The notes under the pieces are model-generated. The model made no database searches. It was not told the DNA's origin and saw only the letters and a program-made list of their open reading frames with translations. From assembly GCF_900215355.1 (NCBI RefSeq), contig NZ_OBEA01000001.1, positions 682,001 through 746,000 on the forward strand: a stretch of 64,000 nucleotides of DNA, in the 5' to 3' direction. Positions 43,481-52,965 of this stretch are shown here, one piece after another. How positions within the stretch are numbered: position 1 is the first letter of the stretch; each line of letters opens with the position of its first letter. Origin of the DNA: Pseudooceanicola antarcticus (GTDB taxonomy: Bacteria; Pseudomonadota; Alphaproteobacteria; Rhodobacterales; Rhodobacteraceae). The translations under genes were made by a program, and so were the position numbers.

Positions 43481-44974
43481 ATGACCCATTCCGCCGCCCT
43501 CTCCGCCGCAGGTTTCACCGACGCCGAGCTGACCGGAGGCACGCTGACCGTCCGCTCTCCCATCGACGGCGCCGAAGTGGCGCAGCTGGTCGAGACCCCC
43601 GCCGCCGAGATGCTCGCCGTGATCGCCCGCGCGAAATCGGCCTTCACTGCCTGGCGCAAGGTCCCCGCTCCGCGCCGCGGAGAGCTGGTGCGCCTGCTGG
43701 GCGAAGAGCTGCGCGCCGCCAAGGACGAGCTGGGCGCGCTGGTCACGCTGGAGGCCGGCAAGATCACCTCGGAAGGCCTGGGCGAGGTGCAGGAGATGAT
43801 CGACATCTGCGACTTCGCCGTCGGTCTCTCGCGTCAGCTCTATGGCCTGACCATCGCCTCCGAGCGCCCGGGCCACCGCATGGCCGAGACCTGGCACCCT
43901 ATCGGCCCGGTCGGCGTGATCACGGCCTTCAACTTCCCCGTCGCCCCCTGGGCCTGGAACGCCGCGCTGGCGCTGGTCTGCGGCGATCCGGTGATCTGGA
44001 AACCCTCTGAGAAGACACCGCTTTGCGCCCTGGCGACGCTGAAGATCTTCGAGCGCGCCCTGATCAGGTTCGGCGATGCGCCCGAGGGGCTGCTGCAGGT
44101 CGTCGTCGGCGGTGCCGAGCTGGGCGAGGCGCTGGTCGCCTCGCGCGATGTGCCGGTGCTGTCGGCCACCGGCTCGACCCGCATGGGCCGGGCCGTGGGT
44201 CCGAAGGTGGCCGAACGCTTCGGCCGTGCCATCCTGGAGCTTGGCGGCAACAACGCGATGATCGTGGCGCCCTCGGCGGATCTCGACATGGCCCTGCGCG
44301 CCATCGTCTTCTCGGCGGTCGGCACCGCCGGTCAGCGCTGCACCTCGCTGCGCCGCCTGATCGTGCATGAAAGCATCCGCGAAGAGCTGGTGGCGAAGAT
44401 CACCGCCGCCTACAGCTCTCTCGCTATCGGCGATCCGCGCGCCGAGGGCACGCTGATCGGCCCGCTGATCGACAAGGCCGCGCTGAAGGGCATGCAGGCC
44501 GCGCTTGAGGCCGCGCAGGCGCAGGGCGGCAAGATCCATGGCGGCGCGATTGCCGCTGGCGTCACCGGCGGTGCCTATGCTGCCCCCGCCGTGGTCGAGA
44601 TGCCCGCCCAGACCGAGATCGTCCGCGAAGAGACCTTCGCCCCGATTCTCTATGTCATGGGCTACGAGACCCTCGATCAGGCCATTGCGCTGCAGAACGA
44701 CGTGCCGCAGGGGCTGTCCTCCTGCATCTTCACCCTCGACCTGCGCGAGGCCGAGACCTTCCTCTCGGCTTCCGGGTCGGACTGTGGCATTGCCAATGTG
44801 AACATCGGCCCCTCGGGCGCCGAGATCGGCGGCGCCTTCGGCGGAGAGAAGGAGACGGGCGGCGGCCGCGAGAGCGGTTCTGATGCCTGGAAGGGATACA
44901 TGCGTCGGCAGACCAACACCGTGAACTATTCGTCCGAGCTGCCCCTGGCGCAGGGGGTCAAGTTTGACATCTGA
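43481..44974 (+). CDS. amaB: L-piperidine-6-carboxylate / aminoadipate semialdehyde dehydrogenase AmaB
   Basis: 497 residues from ATG 43481 with AGGAG at 5 nt; an ATG at 43463 has none. ALDH7 (antiquitin-like) features: FNFPVAPWAWNAALAL, ELGGNNAMIVAP with catalytic Glu, GQRCTSLRRLIVHE with nucleophilic Cys, and the late GGAFGGEKETGGGRESGSDAWK motif that reads aminoadipate semialdehyde. It oxidises the open form of piperideine-6-carboxylate to 2-aminoadipate. Followed by amaA with an 11-bp overlap. Confidence 0.92.
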   Translation: MTHSAALSAAGFTDAELTGGTLTVRSPIDGAEVAQLVETPAAEMLAVIARAKSAFTAWRKVPAPRRGELVRLLGEELRAAKDELGALVTLEAGKITSEGLGEVQEMIDICDFAVGLSRQLYGLTIASERPGHRMAETWHPIGPVGVITAFNFPVAPWAWNAALALVCGDPVIWKPSEKTPLCALATLKIFERALIRFGDAPEGLLQVVVGGAELGEALVASRDVPVLSATGSTRMGRAVGPKVAERFGRAILELGGNNAMIVAPSADLDMALRAIVFSAVGTAGQRCTSLRRLIVHESIREELVAKITAAYSSLAIGDPRAEGTLIGPLIDKAALKGMQAALEAAQAQGGKIHGGAIAAGVTGGAYAAPAVVEMPAQTEIVREETFAPILYVMGYETLDQAIALQNDVPQGLSSCIFTLDLREAETFLSASGSDCGIANVNIGPSGAEIGGAFGGEKETGGGRESGSDAWKGYMRRQTNTVNYSSELPLAQGVKFDI

Positions 44975-46256
44975 GCCCAACCTCTGGCGCGCCAGCAGCA
45001 CGGAAGTGATCGCAACCGCGCCGCTTTCCGCCTCTGCCGAGGCCGACCTGATCGTCATCGGCGCAGGTTTCACCGGCTGTTCGGCGGCGCTCGAGGCCGC
45101 CCGGCGGGGCGCGAAGGTGCTGCTGCTGGAGGCCGCGACGGTGGCCCATGGCGGCTCTGGCCGCAACGTCGGGCTGGTCAATGCCGGGCTCTGGCTGCCG
45201 CCCGACGAGGTGCTCTCCCAGATGGGCGAAGAGGCCGGCACGCGGTTGGTCTCGGCCCTTGGCCAGGGTCCGCAGAAGGTCTTTGACCTGATCGCCGCCC
45301 ATGGCATCGACTGCGAGGCGCGGCGCGCCGGCACCCTGCACCTGGCGCATTCGCCTGCGGGGCTGCGCGACCTGCAGGAGCGCTTCCGCCAGGGCAACCG
45401 CCACGGCGCACCGTTGGAGCTTCTGGACGCCGCAGAGACCCGCCGCCGTACCGGCAGCGCGGCCTTCCACGGCGCCCTTCTGGACCCTCGCGCGGGCACG
45501 GTGCAGCCGCTGGCCTATTGCACCGGCCTGGCCCGCGCGGCCATGGCCGCCGGGGTGCAATTGCACGAGAACTCGCCGGTGACGGCCATCCAGGATGCGG
45601 GCGACCTCTGGCGGGTGTGGGCCAACGGCCAGACCCTCACGGCGCCGCATCTGCTGCTGGCCACCAATGCCTACCACCTGCCAATCCAGGGGGCCGAGGC
45701 ACCGCCCCACACGGTGGTGAACTACAGCCAGTTCGCCACCGCGCCCCTCTCTGAGACGCAGCGCGCCCGCGTGTTGCCGGGGGGCGAGGGCTGCTGGGAT
45801 ACGGCGCTGGTCATGTCCTCGATCCGCACCGATGCGGCGGGGCGGCTGATCGTCGGCGGCATGGGCAACGAGGCCGGCCCCGGCGGGCCCGTGCATGCGG
45901 CCTGGGCGCGCCGCAAGTTGCGTGCGCTTTATCCCGACCTGGGCGATCTGCCCTTCGAGCATCACTGGCATGGCCGCATCGCCATGACCTCTGACCACGT
46001 GCCCAAGGTGCTGGCCTTCGGGCGCGGAGCCCATGCGATCTTCGGCTATTCCGGGCGCGGGATCTCTCCGGGCACCGTCTTCGGCACCGCCGCCGCCGAG
46101 GCCCTGCTGGAGGACCGGCCCGAGGCCTACCCCGCCCCCGTCCAGCACAGCTACGCCGAGCGTTTCACCGCCCTTCAGGGCGCCTGGTTCGAGCTCGGCG
46201 CCACATTGACCCATGCCACCGCCGCCCGCCGTCCCGCCCCGCGCAGGGCCGGCTGA
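44964..46256 (+). CDS. amaA: FAD-dependent amine/pipecolate oxidase AmaA
   Basis: 430 residues, DAO fold. FAD-binding GxGxxG: DLIVIGAGFTGCSAALEAARRG (about 29-50), a GGSGRNVGLVNAG segment and the C-terminal GYSGRGISPGTVFGTAAAE. The start is TTG 44964, after GGGGG and inside the amaB stop, giving translational coupling. It fits the sarcosine-oxidase-like L-pipecolate oxidase of Pseudomonas (AmaA/LhpE role), which makes piperideine-6-carboxylate for AmaB. Substrate is inferred from its two neighbours. Confidence 0.85.
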   Translation: MTSEPNLWRASSTEVIATAPLSASAEADLIVIGAGFTGCSAALEAARRGAKVLLLEAATVAHGGSGRNVGLVNAGLWLPPDEVLSQMGEEAGTRLVSALGQGPQKVFDLIAAHGIDCEARRAGTLHLAHSPAGLRDLQERFRQGNRHGAPLELLDAAETRRRTGSAAFHGALLDPRAGTVQPLAYCTGLARAAMAAGVQLHENSPVTAIQDAGDLWRVWANGQTLTAPHLLLATNAYHLPIQGAEAPPHTVVNYSQFATAPLSETQRARVLPGGEGCWDTALVMSSIRTDAAGRLIVGGMGNEAGPGGPVHAAWARRKLRALYPDLGDLPFEHHWHGRIAMTSDHVPKVLAFGRGAHAIFGYSGRGISPGTVFGTAAAEALLEDRPEAYPAPVQHSYAERFTALQGAWFELGATLTHATAARRPAPRRAG

Positions 46257-46277
46257 GCGACAAAGGAGGAGACCCCG

Positions 46278-47669
46278 ATGACCCATCTGCCCGCCGACGA
46301 GATCCGCAGCCTCTTTTCGCGCGCCATGTCCGACATGTACCGCAAGGAGGTGCCCCAATACGGCACCCTGATCGAGCTGGTCCGCGACGTGAACCGCGAG
46401 ATGCTCGCGGCTGACAGCGACCTGCGCGCGCGTATGGATTCCGCCGGAGAGATCGCCCGCCTCGACGTCGAGCGCCATGGAGCCATTCGGCTTGGTACGG
46501 CGTCGGAGCTGTTCAACATCCGCCGCATGTTCGCGGTGATGGGGATGTCCCCGGTCGGCTACTACGATCTCTCGGTGGCCGGTCTGCCGGTCCATTCCAC
46601 GGCTTTCCGCCCGGTCTCGACCGAGGCGCTGCAGATCAATCCCTTCCGCGTCTTCACCTCTCTTATTCGTCTGGAATTGCTGGAAGATCGCGCATTGGCG
46701 GCCGAGGCGGAAGAGATCCTGTCACGCCGCAAGATCGTGACCGACGATTGCCTTTCGCTGATCGAGAAGGCCGAGGCGCAGGGTGGTCTCGGCGCCTCTG
46801 ACGCCGAGGCTTTCGTGGCGCAGGCGCTGGAGACCTTCCGCTGGCATTCCGAGGCCACCGTGCCCGCCGAGACCTACGAGCGTCTCTGCGCCGCGCATCG
46901 CCTGATTGCCGATGTGGTCAGCTTCCGCGGCCCGCACATCAACCACCTGACCCCCCGGACCCTGGACATCGACGCGGTGCAGAAGAAGATGCCCGAGCGC
47001 GGCATCGCCCCCAAGGCCGTGATCGAAGGCCCGCCGCGCCGCCGCGCCGACATCCTGCTGCGCCAGACCTCGTTCAAGGCCCTCGAGGAACCCATCCTCT
47101 TCCCCGCCGAGACCGGCACAGAGGAGGGGACCCATACGGCACGGTTCGGAGAGATCGAGCAGCGTGGTGTGGCGCTCACCCCCGCCGGGCGAGCGCTTTA
47201 CGATCGTTGCCTGGCCGAGACGCGGGCTGCCGCGGCTGTCGGTGCCTCCGGCGAGGGCGCGGGGGGCTATGTCGCGGCATTGGACGCGGCCTTTGAAAGC
47301 TTCCCCGACGACCACGACAGCCTGCGCCGGGACGGCCTGGCCTTCTACCGCTACCGCGCCGCCGCCCCGCTGCCCGCGGGGCTACAGGCCAGCCCGGAGG
47401 CGGTCGAGCAGCTCTTGGCATCGGGGGCCCTGGTCGCCGATCCGCAGGTCTACGAGGACTTCCTGCCGGTCTCTGCCGCCGGGATCTTCCAGTCGAACCT
47501 GGGCACCGACGAACAATCCAACTTCGGCGAAAGCGCCAACCGAGAGGTCTTCGAGGCCGCGCTTGGCCGCGAGGTGGTCTCGGAAATGGCGCTCTACGAG
47601 GAGATCGAGCGCGAGAGCCTGTCCCAGGCCCTGGCCGCGCTGGCCGCTGGCGAGGTGACGCCGGCCTGA
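46278..47669 (+). CDS. hglS: 2-oxoadipate dioxygenase/decarboxylase HglS (YdcJ, DUF1338)
   Basis: 463 residues, vicinal-oxygen-chelate fold. DUF1338 landmarks: ERHGAIRLGTASEL (His67 ligand), GPHINHLTPRTLDID (second His, near 221-224) and FGEIEQRGVALTPAGR (Glu ligand, near 291). It converts 2-oxoadipate to D-2-hydroxyglutarate. ATG 46278 follows AAGGAGGAG. With amaA and amaB it supports catabolism of lysine through pipecolate; the 2-aminoadipate transaminase and D-hydroxyglutarate dehydrogenase must be elsewhere. Confidence 0.92.
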   Translation: MTHLPADEIRSLFSRAMSDMYRKEVPQYGTLIELVRDVNREMLAADSDLRARMDSAGEIARLDVERHGAIRLGTASELFNIRRMFAVMGMSPVGYYDLSVAGLPVHSTAFRPVSTEALQINPFRVFTSLIRLELLEDRALAAEAEEILSRRKIVTDDCLSLIEKAEAQGGLGASDAEAFVAQALETFRWHSEATVPAETYERLCAAHRLIADVVSFRGPHINHLTPRTLDIDAVQKKMPERGIAPKAVIEGPPRRRADILLRQTSFKALEEPILFPAETGTEEGTHTARFGEIEQRGVALTPAGRALYDRCLAETRAAAAVGASGEGAGGYVAALDAAFESFPDDHDSLRRDGLAFYRYRAAAPLPAGLQASPEAVEQLLASGALVADPQVYEDFLPVSAAGIFQSNLGTDEQSNFGESANREVFEAALGREVVSEMALYEEIERESLSQALAALAAGEVTPA

Positions 47670-47793
47670 TCCGGGATCAAACGGGCCGGATTTGGGAATA
47701 CTGTCGGGAAGGGGCGCCGCGTGGGTGGCGCCCATGGGCTGGACGGCCCCCCGGCAGAGATGCTGCCGCCGACCGGCAAGCCCCCGACTCCGG

Positions 47794-48474
47794 CTATTGT
47801 TCGTCCAGGCTCAGCGGCTGCAGCGCCACTTCGGGCGGCAGCGTCGGGCGCGGCTTCGACAGCAGGCTCTCGGCCTCGCTCGCGTCGAGACCGGCGAGGC
47901 TCATCAGGCGGATGGCGGCGGTGGGAAGCGAAACCGGCGCCACTTCCTTGCGGATCACCGCGAGGCCGAAGCCGACGATGGCATGGGTGCTGAGTCGCCA
48001 GGTCAGCTCCGGGTCGCCGGCTTGCAGGCGTCCGCTGGCCTTCGCGCGGGACAGCAGGTCGATGGTGAAGGGCCCCATCCGGCGGAACATCACGTCCGCG
48101 ACGATGCCGGAGCGATTCAGCAATTGCTGCCAACGGGGGTCGCTGGTCGCGGTTTCGAGCATGGTCATCAGCGTGATTGCGTAAATGCGCGCCGCATCCT
48201 CGTAACCCGCCGTGGCGCTTTCAACCCGCAGGGCCAGGCCCTGCATGACCTCCTCGAGCACGGCAATCGCAAGATCGTCCTTGGATCTGAAGTAGTTGTA
48301 GACCGTCCCGGCCCCCACGTCGGCGCGATCGGCGATCTCGAGCATGGTGGCCGCGTCGATGCCCTTCTCGGACATGACATCGCTCGCAGCACGAATCAGG
48401 GCCTCACGGTTGCGCCTTTGACGACGCGCAACCCGTCCCTCCTTCACTCCACTGACAGTCTCTTCATGCTTCAT
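47794..48474 (-). CDS. TetR/AcrR family regulator
   Basis: 226 residues. N-terminal HTH: RREALIRAASDVMSEKGIDAATMLEIADRADVGAGTVYNYFRSKDDL (about 20-68). The C-terminal domain is unrelated to known ligand classes. It is divergent from the polyamine-type transport operon with a 399-bp region that carries two ATGAA-N5-TTCA palindromes. It probably represses itself and possibly the transporter. Confidence 0.9.
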   Translation of the reverse strand: MKHEETVSGVKEGRVARRQRRNREALIRAASDVMSEKGIDAATMLEIADRADVGAGTVYNYFRSKDDLAIAVLEEVMQGLALRVESATAGYEDAARIYAITLMTMLETATSDPRWQQLLNRSGIVADVMFRRMGPFTIDLLSRAKASGRLQAGDPELTWRLSTHAIVGFGLAVIRKEVAPVSLPTAAIRLMSLAGLDASEAESLLSKPRPTLPPEVALQPLSLDEQ

Positions 48475-48873
48475 GTAGCCCTCTTATAGATGAACGATAT
48501 TCAACTCCGAAGGCACTCGCAAGTGAGGTAGTTGCAATCTCAGGCTTGCTCAACGCGGAGGAGGGGGTTGCCTAATTGCTGTGCATGTGGGTAGGCTTGC
48601 GTAGAAATCCTACAAACTTGGGGCTTTTGAGCGGATTTCTGCGGAAACGATGATGTGAATCCGGATCAGAAATGATCTAAGACTCAAAATGAATGACGTT
48701 CATGGGTGAGAAGATTGCATTCCGGTCCATCACGTCGCGGCTGCTGGTCGTGGCCAGAGGGTGGCGAAGGACTGCCCGGCAAGACCGGATCGTGCACACG
48801 GAAAGATGCGCACACCCAAGCCTAACGCTGACCGCGCACGTTGGCGAAGAAAAAACGAAACGGGGAGCCTGAA
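48475..48873. other. Divergent regulatory region between TetR gene and transporter
   Basis: About 400 bp, no gene. Two matching dyads: ATGAA-CGATA-TTCAA (48490-48504) beside the TetR start and ATGAA-TGACG-TTCAT (48689-48703) about 180 bp upstream of the transporter. Both have the ATGAA-N5-TTCA pattern and are candidate operators for the TetR protein. Confidence 0.6.
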
Positions 48874-49974
48874 TTGGCAGAGACATCAGACAGCGGGGCA
48901 TTCGTCGCATTCGAACGAGTGCAGAAGAGCTACGACGGCGAAACGCTCGTCGTGAAAGACCTGAACCTGACCATGCCGCAAGGCGAGTTCCTGACGATGC
49001 TCGGACCGTCCGGCTCGGGCAAGACCACTTGCCTGATGATGCTGGCCGGGTTCGAGACGGCGACCTACGGCGAGATCAAGCTGGACGGTATGCCGATCAA
49101 CAACATCCCGCCGCACAAGCGTGGCATCGGCATGGTGTTCCAGAACTACGCCCTGTTCCCCCACATGACGGTGGCCGAGAACCTCTCGTTCCCGCTGGAA
49201 GTGCGGAAGATGGGCAAGTCGGTGCGCGAGGAAAAGATCAAGCGGGCGCTGGACATGGTGCAGATGGGCAGCTTTGCCGGTCGCCGTCCGTCGCAGCTTT
49301 CCGGTGGTCAGCAGCAGCGGATCGCCCTGGCACGTGCCCTGGTCTTTGAACCCGAGCTGGTGCTGATGGACGAACCGCTGGGCGCGCTCGACAAGCAGCT
49401 GCGCGAGCACATGCAGTTCGAGATCACCCGACTGGCGCATGAGCTGGGCATTACCACGGTCTACGTGACCCACGACCAGACCGAAGCACTGACCATGTCG
49501 GACCGCGTCGCCGTCTTCAACGATGGCCGCATCCAGCAGCTGGCGCCGCCGGATCGCCTGTACGAAGAGCCCGAAAACAGCTTCGTGGCCCAGTTCATCG
49601 GCGAGAACAACACGCTGGAAGGCACCATCAAGTCGATCAGCGGCAATACCTGCGAAGTCCAGCTGGACGACGGCGAAGTGATCGTCGCGCGCCCGGTGAA
49701 CGTGACCGAGGTGGGGCAGAAGACCCGCGTGTCGATCCGCCCCGAGCGGGTCGAAATGGACAAGTCGCGTCTTCAGGAAGGCGCCCACACCCTCAAGGCC
49801 GAAGTGCTGGAGTTCGTCTACATGGGCGACATCTTCCGCACCCGCCTGCGGGTCGCCGGGAACACTGAATTCGTGATGAAAACCAGGAACGCACCCGACC
49901 AGGTGCGCCTGAAGAAGGGACAGCAGATCGAGATCGGTTGGCTGCCCGACGATTGCCGGGCGCTTGACGCCTGA
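48874..49974 (+). CDS. Polyamine-type ABC transporter ATP-binding protein (PotA-like)
   Basis: 366 residues from TTG 48874, 6 nt after GGGGAG; an upstream in-frame TTG at 48841 gives a Lys-rich extension with no ribosome-binding site. Walker A GPSGSGKTTC, Q loop (VFQNYALFPHM), signature LSGGQQQRIALARAL, Walker B LVLMDEPLGALD and H loop (YVTHDQTEAL) are complete. A C-terminal TOBE regulatory domain (about 240-366) follows. It energises import by the permeases downstream. Confidence 0.94.
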   Translation: MAETSDSGAFVAFERVQKSYDGETLVVKDLNLTMPQGEFLTMLGPSGSGKTTCLMMLAGFETATYGEIKLDGMPINNIPPHKRGIGMVFQNYALFPHMTVAENLSFPLEVRKMGKSVREEKIKRALDMVQMGSFAGRRPSQLSGGQQQRIALARALVFEPELVLMDEPLGALDKQLREHMQFEITRLAHELGITTVYVTHDQTEALTMSDRVAVFNDGRIQQLAPPDRLYEEPENSFVAQFIGENNTLEGTIKSISGNTCEVQLDDGEVIVARPVNVTEVGQKTRVSIRPERVEMDKSRLQEGAHTLKAEVLEFVYMGDIFRTRLRVAGNTEFVMKTRNAPDQVRLKKGQQIEIGWLPDDCRALDA

Positions 49975-50089
49975 CCCGAAGCATCCGTCCTCGCGCCTTA
50001 CGCGGGGACGGCCTGTCGAGGCCTTGACGCTCCACCCGTAGCGGCGGGCCCATAACGAAACATGACGGGTTGAAAATGGGAGTTATGAA

Positions 50090-51190
50090 ATGAAACTCAC
50101 TCATACCCTTCTCGCCGGTTCGGCCCTGGCACTGGTGGCTGGCGCCGCCTCTGCCCAGGACCTGACGCTGGTTTCCTGGGGTGGCGCATACCAGTCGTCC
50201 CAGCAGAAGGCATATGTCGAGCCCTACGTCGAAGCCAATCCCGGTGTCTCCGTGACCTGGGACGAAAGCTCGGCCGAGGCCGTGGCCAAGCTGCGTGCGA
50301 TGAACGAAGCTGGCAACATCACCTGGGACCTGGTTGATGTCGTCGCTGCCGACGCCATCCGTCTGTGCGACGAAGGCCTGGCAATGGAATACGATCCCGA
50401 CGAGCTGCTGGCTCCCGGTGACGACGGTTCCTCCGCGGAAGATGACTTCGGCGATCTGATCGTCTCGGATTGCTTCATTCCGCAGATCGTCTACTCGACC
50501 ACCTTCGGCTACCGTACCGACCTGGTGCCCGAGGGCGTCGAAGCGCCGACCGATGTCTGCTCGGTCTTCGACCTGGAGACCTATCCGGGCAAGCGTTCGC
50601 TGGAAAAGCGTCCGATCAACAACATGGAATGGGCGCTGTACTGTGACGGCGTTGCCAAGGACGAGATCTACGACGTCCTGGCGACCCCCGAAGGTCAGGA
50701 CCAGGCTCTGGCCAAGCTCGACACCATCAAGGACGAAGTGATCTGGTGGTCCGCCGGTGCGGACACCCCGCAGCTGCTGGCTGACGGCGAGATCTTCATG
50801 GGCTCCACCTACAACGGTCGCCTGTTCTCGGTCATCGTCGAGCAGGACCAGCCCGTGGGCATGCTCTGGGACATGCAGGTCTTCGACCTGGACGGCTGGA
50901 TCATTCCCGCCGGTCTGGACGAAGAATCGCAGGCGGCTGTCGAGGACTTCGTGAAGTTCGCCACCGACACCACCCGTCTGGCGGATCAGTCCAAGTACAT
51001 CTCCTACGGCCCGGCACGTCTGTCCTCGGCTCCGCTGGTTTCCACTCACGCCGACCTGGGCGTCGAGATGGCCCCGCATATGCCGACCGACCCGGAAAAC
51101 GCCAAGAACACGCTGCTCTACAACTACGAGTTCTGGGCTGACTACCGCGACGACATCGACGCGAAGTTCCAGTCCTGGCTGGCCAAGTAA
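50090..51190 (+). CDS. Extracellular solute-binding protein, polyamine-type
   Basis: 366 residues. ATG 50090 with GGGAG at 7 nt; signal peptide MKLTHTLLAGSALALVAGAASA. The mature protein matches bacterial extracellular solute-binding family 8 (SBP_bac_8): LTLVSWGGAYQSSQQKAYVEPYV, WDESSAEAVAKLRAMNEAGNITWDLVDV, GSTYNGRLFSV. Four Cys (LC DE, DCF, VCSV, LYCD) suggest two disulfides. Putrescine or spermidine is the usual ligand, but other amines are possible. Confidence 0.92.
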   Translation: MKLTHTLLAGSALALVAGAASAQDLTLVSWGGAYQSSQQKAYVEPYVEANPGVSVTWDESSAEAVAKLRAMNEAGNITWDLVDVVAADAIRLCDEGLAMEYDPDELLAPGDDGSSAEDDFGDLIVSDCFIPQIVYSTTFGYRTDLVPEGVEAPTDVCSVFDLETYPGKRSLEKRPINNMEWALYCDGVAKDEIYDVLATPEGQDQALAKLDTIKDEVIWWSAGADTPQLLADGEIFMGSTYNGRLFSVIVEQDQPVGMLWDMQVFDLDGWIIPAGLDEESQAAVEDFVKFATDTTRLADQSKYISYGPARLSSAPLVSTHADLGVEMAPHMPTDPENAKNTLLYNYEFWADYRDDIDAKFQSWLAK

Positions 51191-51293
51191 TCCACGGGCA
51201 ACCGTGTGAAGAGAGGGGCGGGCCCATGCGGCCCGTCCCTGACCCCCGAAGGCCCCGCGAGTGGGCCGGGACATCAAAACCGACAGGGACGAC

Positions 51294-52952
51294 ATGAGCG
51301 ATACGACCCAGAACGGCCCCATGCTGGCCGCCGATGGCACGCCTCTGAAACGCAGCCTCGCCCGCGCCTTGCGGCGCCAGAAAATGCGCGCGCTGATGCT
51401 GATTTCGCCGCTGCTTATCTTCGTGCTCGTTACCTTCATCGCGCCGATCGCGGACATGCTGTTCCGCTCGGTCGAGAACCAGATGGTCTCGGAAACGCTG
51501 CCGACCACCACGCAGGTGCTGGGCGAATGGGACCACTCCGCCGGCGAACCCCCGGCCGAGCCCGTATACGAGGCTCTCTACTACGATCTTTTCATCGCCG
51601 CCGAAGCCAAGGAGCACACCAAGCTCGGCACGCGGCTGAACTACGAATACACCGGCGTCTCGTCGCTCTTCCGCTCGACCGGGCGGGGGCTGGACGACCT
51701 GGGTGACGACTACCTGGACGAGCTGGAAGAGGTCGATGACCGCTGGGGCGAGGGCGCCTTCTGGTACGACCTGATGACCGGCACCGGCAGCACCGACGAA
51801 GACCTGGTCGCGGCCCATGCCAAGCGGCTCGAGCAGCTCACCGGCGACAAGCTTTCGGGCGATGTGGGCTTCGCGCCCTCCACCGAGATCGCCGCCCTGC
51901 TGCCCAAGACCACCGCCGCCTATGCCGATTTCGCGGTCTACACGGCGCTCGTGGACGGGGACGTCGTGGCCGAGGAAGACCCCTGGGAAAGCGTCTATGT
52001 CGGTCTGATGACGGACCTGCAAACCGCGGATGTCGCAAGCTATTCCGGCCCCGAGGCCGAGGCCCTGCAAACTGCCGCCGAGGCCGCGCAAGGCATCGAA
52101 TACATCCCGCTGAAGACCTTCTTCGCCGAAGAGGACGAGGACTGGCTGAACGTCGATATCTGGGCCACGGTGCAGACCTACTCCAGCAAGTATACCTCGG
52201 GCTACTTCCTGAACGCGGTGGACCTGCAGCTGACCCCCGACGGGATCGAGGCGCGGCCCGAGAACCAGCAGATCTACATCATGCTGTTCAAGCGCACGAT
52301 GTTCATGTCGCTGGCGATCACCTTCTCCTGCATCGCGCTCGGCTACCCGGTGGCCTGGCTGCTGGCCAACCTGCCGGCCTCGAAGGCGAACCTGCTGATG
52401 ATCCTGGTGCTGCTGCCCTTCTGGACCTCGCTGCTGGTGCGGACCTCTGCCTGGAAGGTGATGCTGCAACAGCAGGGCGTGATCAACGACGTGCTGGTCT
52501 GGCTGGGCCTTGTCGACGATGCGGCGCGCCTGGTGATGATCAACAACCAGTTCGGCACGATCGTGGCGATGACCCACATCCTGCTGCCCTTCATGATCCT
52601 GCCGCTCTACTCGGTGATGCAGGGCATCCCGCCCAGCTACCTGCGCGCGGCGAAATCCCTGGGCGCCACCAACTGGACGGCCTTCTGGCGGGTCTACTTC
52701 CCGCAGTCGGTGCCGGGCATCGGCGCGGGCTCGATCCTCGTCTTCATCCTGGCCATCGGCTACTACATCACGCCTGAAATCGTGGGTGGTACGACGGGTA
52801 CGTTCATCTCGAACCGGATTGCCTACCATATCTCCAGCTCGCTGAACTGGGGCCTGGGTGCGGCGCTCGGCGCGATCCTTCTGGCGGTGGTGCTGTTGCT
52901 CTACTGGGCCTACGACAAGATCGTCGGCATCGATAACGTGAAACTGGGCTGA
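51294..52952 (+). CDS. ABC transporter permease (PotB-like) with large periplasmic insertion
   Basis: 552 residues from ATG 51294 after CAGGGACGAC. One transmembrane helix (about 33-53) is followed by some 270 hydrophilic, acidic residues (to about 335) before the standard five-helix PotB core with the EAA loop SYLRAAKSLGATNWTAFWRVYFP. Canonical PotB is close to 290 residues and has a short loop there. The inserted part is Asp/Glu-rich and helical, with repeats of LDDLGDDYLDEL-type segments. It must face the periplasm and may sense or guide the substrate-binding protein. Confidence 0.9.
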   Translation: MSDTTQNGPMLAADGTPLKRSLARALRRQKMRALMLISPLLIFVLVTFIAPIADMLFRSVENQMVSETLPTTTQVLGEWDHSAGEPPAEPVYEALYYDLFIAAEAKEHTKLGTRLNYEYTGVSSLFRSTGRGLDDLGDDYLDELEEVDDRWGEGAFWYDLMTGTGSTDEDLVAAHAKRLEQLTGDKLSGDVGFAPSTEIAALLPKTTAAYADFAVYTALVDGDVVAEEDPWESVYVGLMTDLQTADVASYSGPEAEALQTAAEAAQGIEYIPLKTFFAEEDEDWLNVDIWATVQTYSSKYTSGYFLNAVDLQLTPDGIEARPENQQIYIMLFKRTMFMSLAITFSCIALGYPVAWLLANLPASKANLLMILVLLPFWTSLLVRTSAWKVMLQQQGVINDVLVWLGLVDDAARLVMINNQFGTIVAMTHILLPFMILPLYSVMQGIPPSYLRAAKSLGATNWTAFWRVYFPQSVPGIGAGSILVFILAIGYYITPEIVGGTTGTFISNRIAYHISSSLNWGLGAALGAILLAVVLLLYWAYDKIVGIDNVKLG

Positions 52953-52965
52953 GGAGGGCGAGATC

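Noticed and set aside
43343-45499. 718-codon minus-strand frame opposite amaB
   Set aside because: It is a codon-bias shadow of amaB and amaA, which have complete catalytic motifs.
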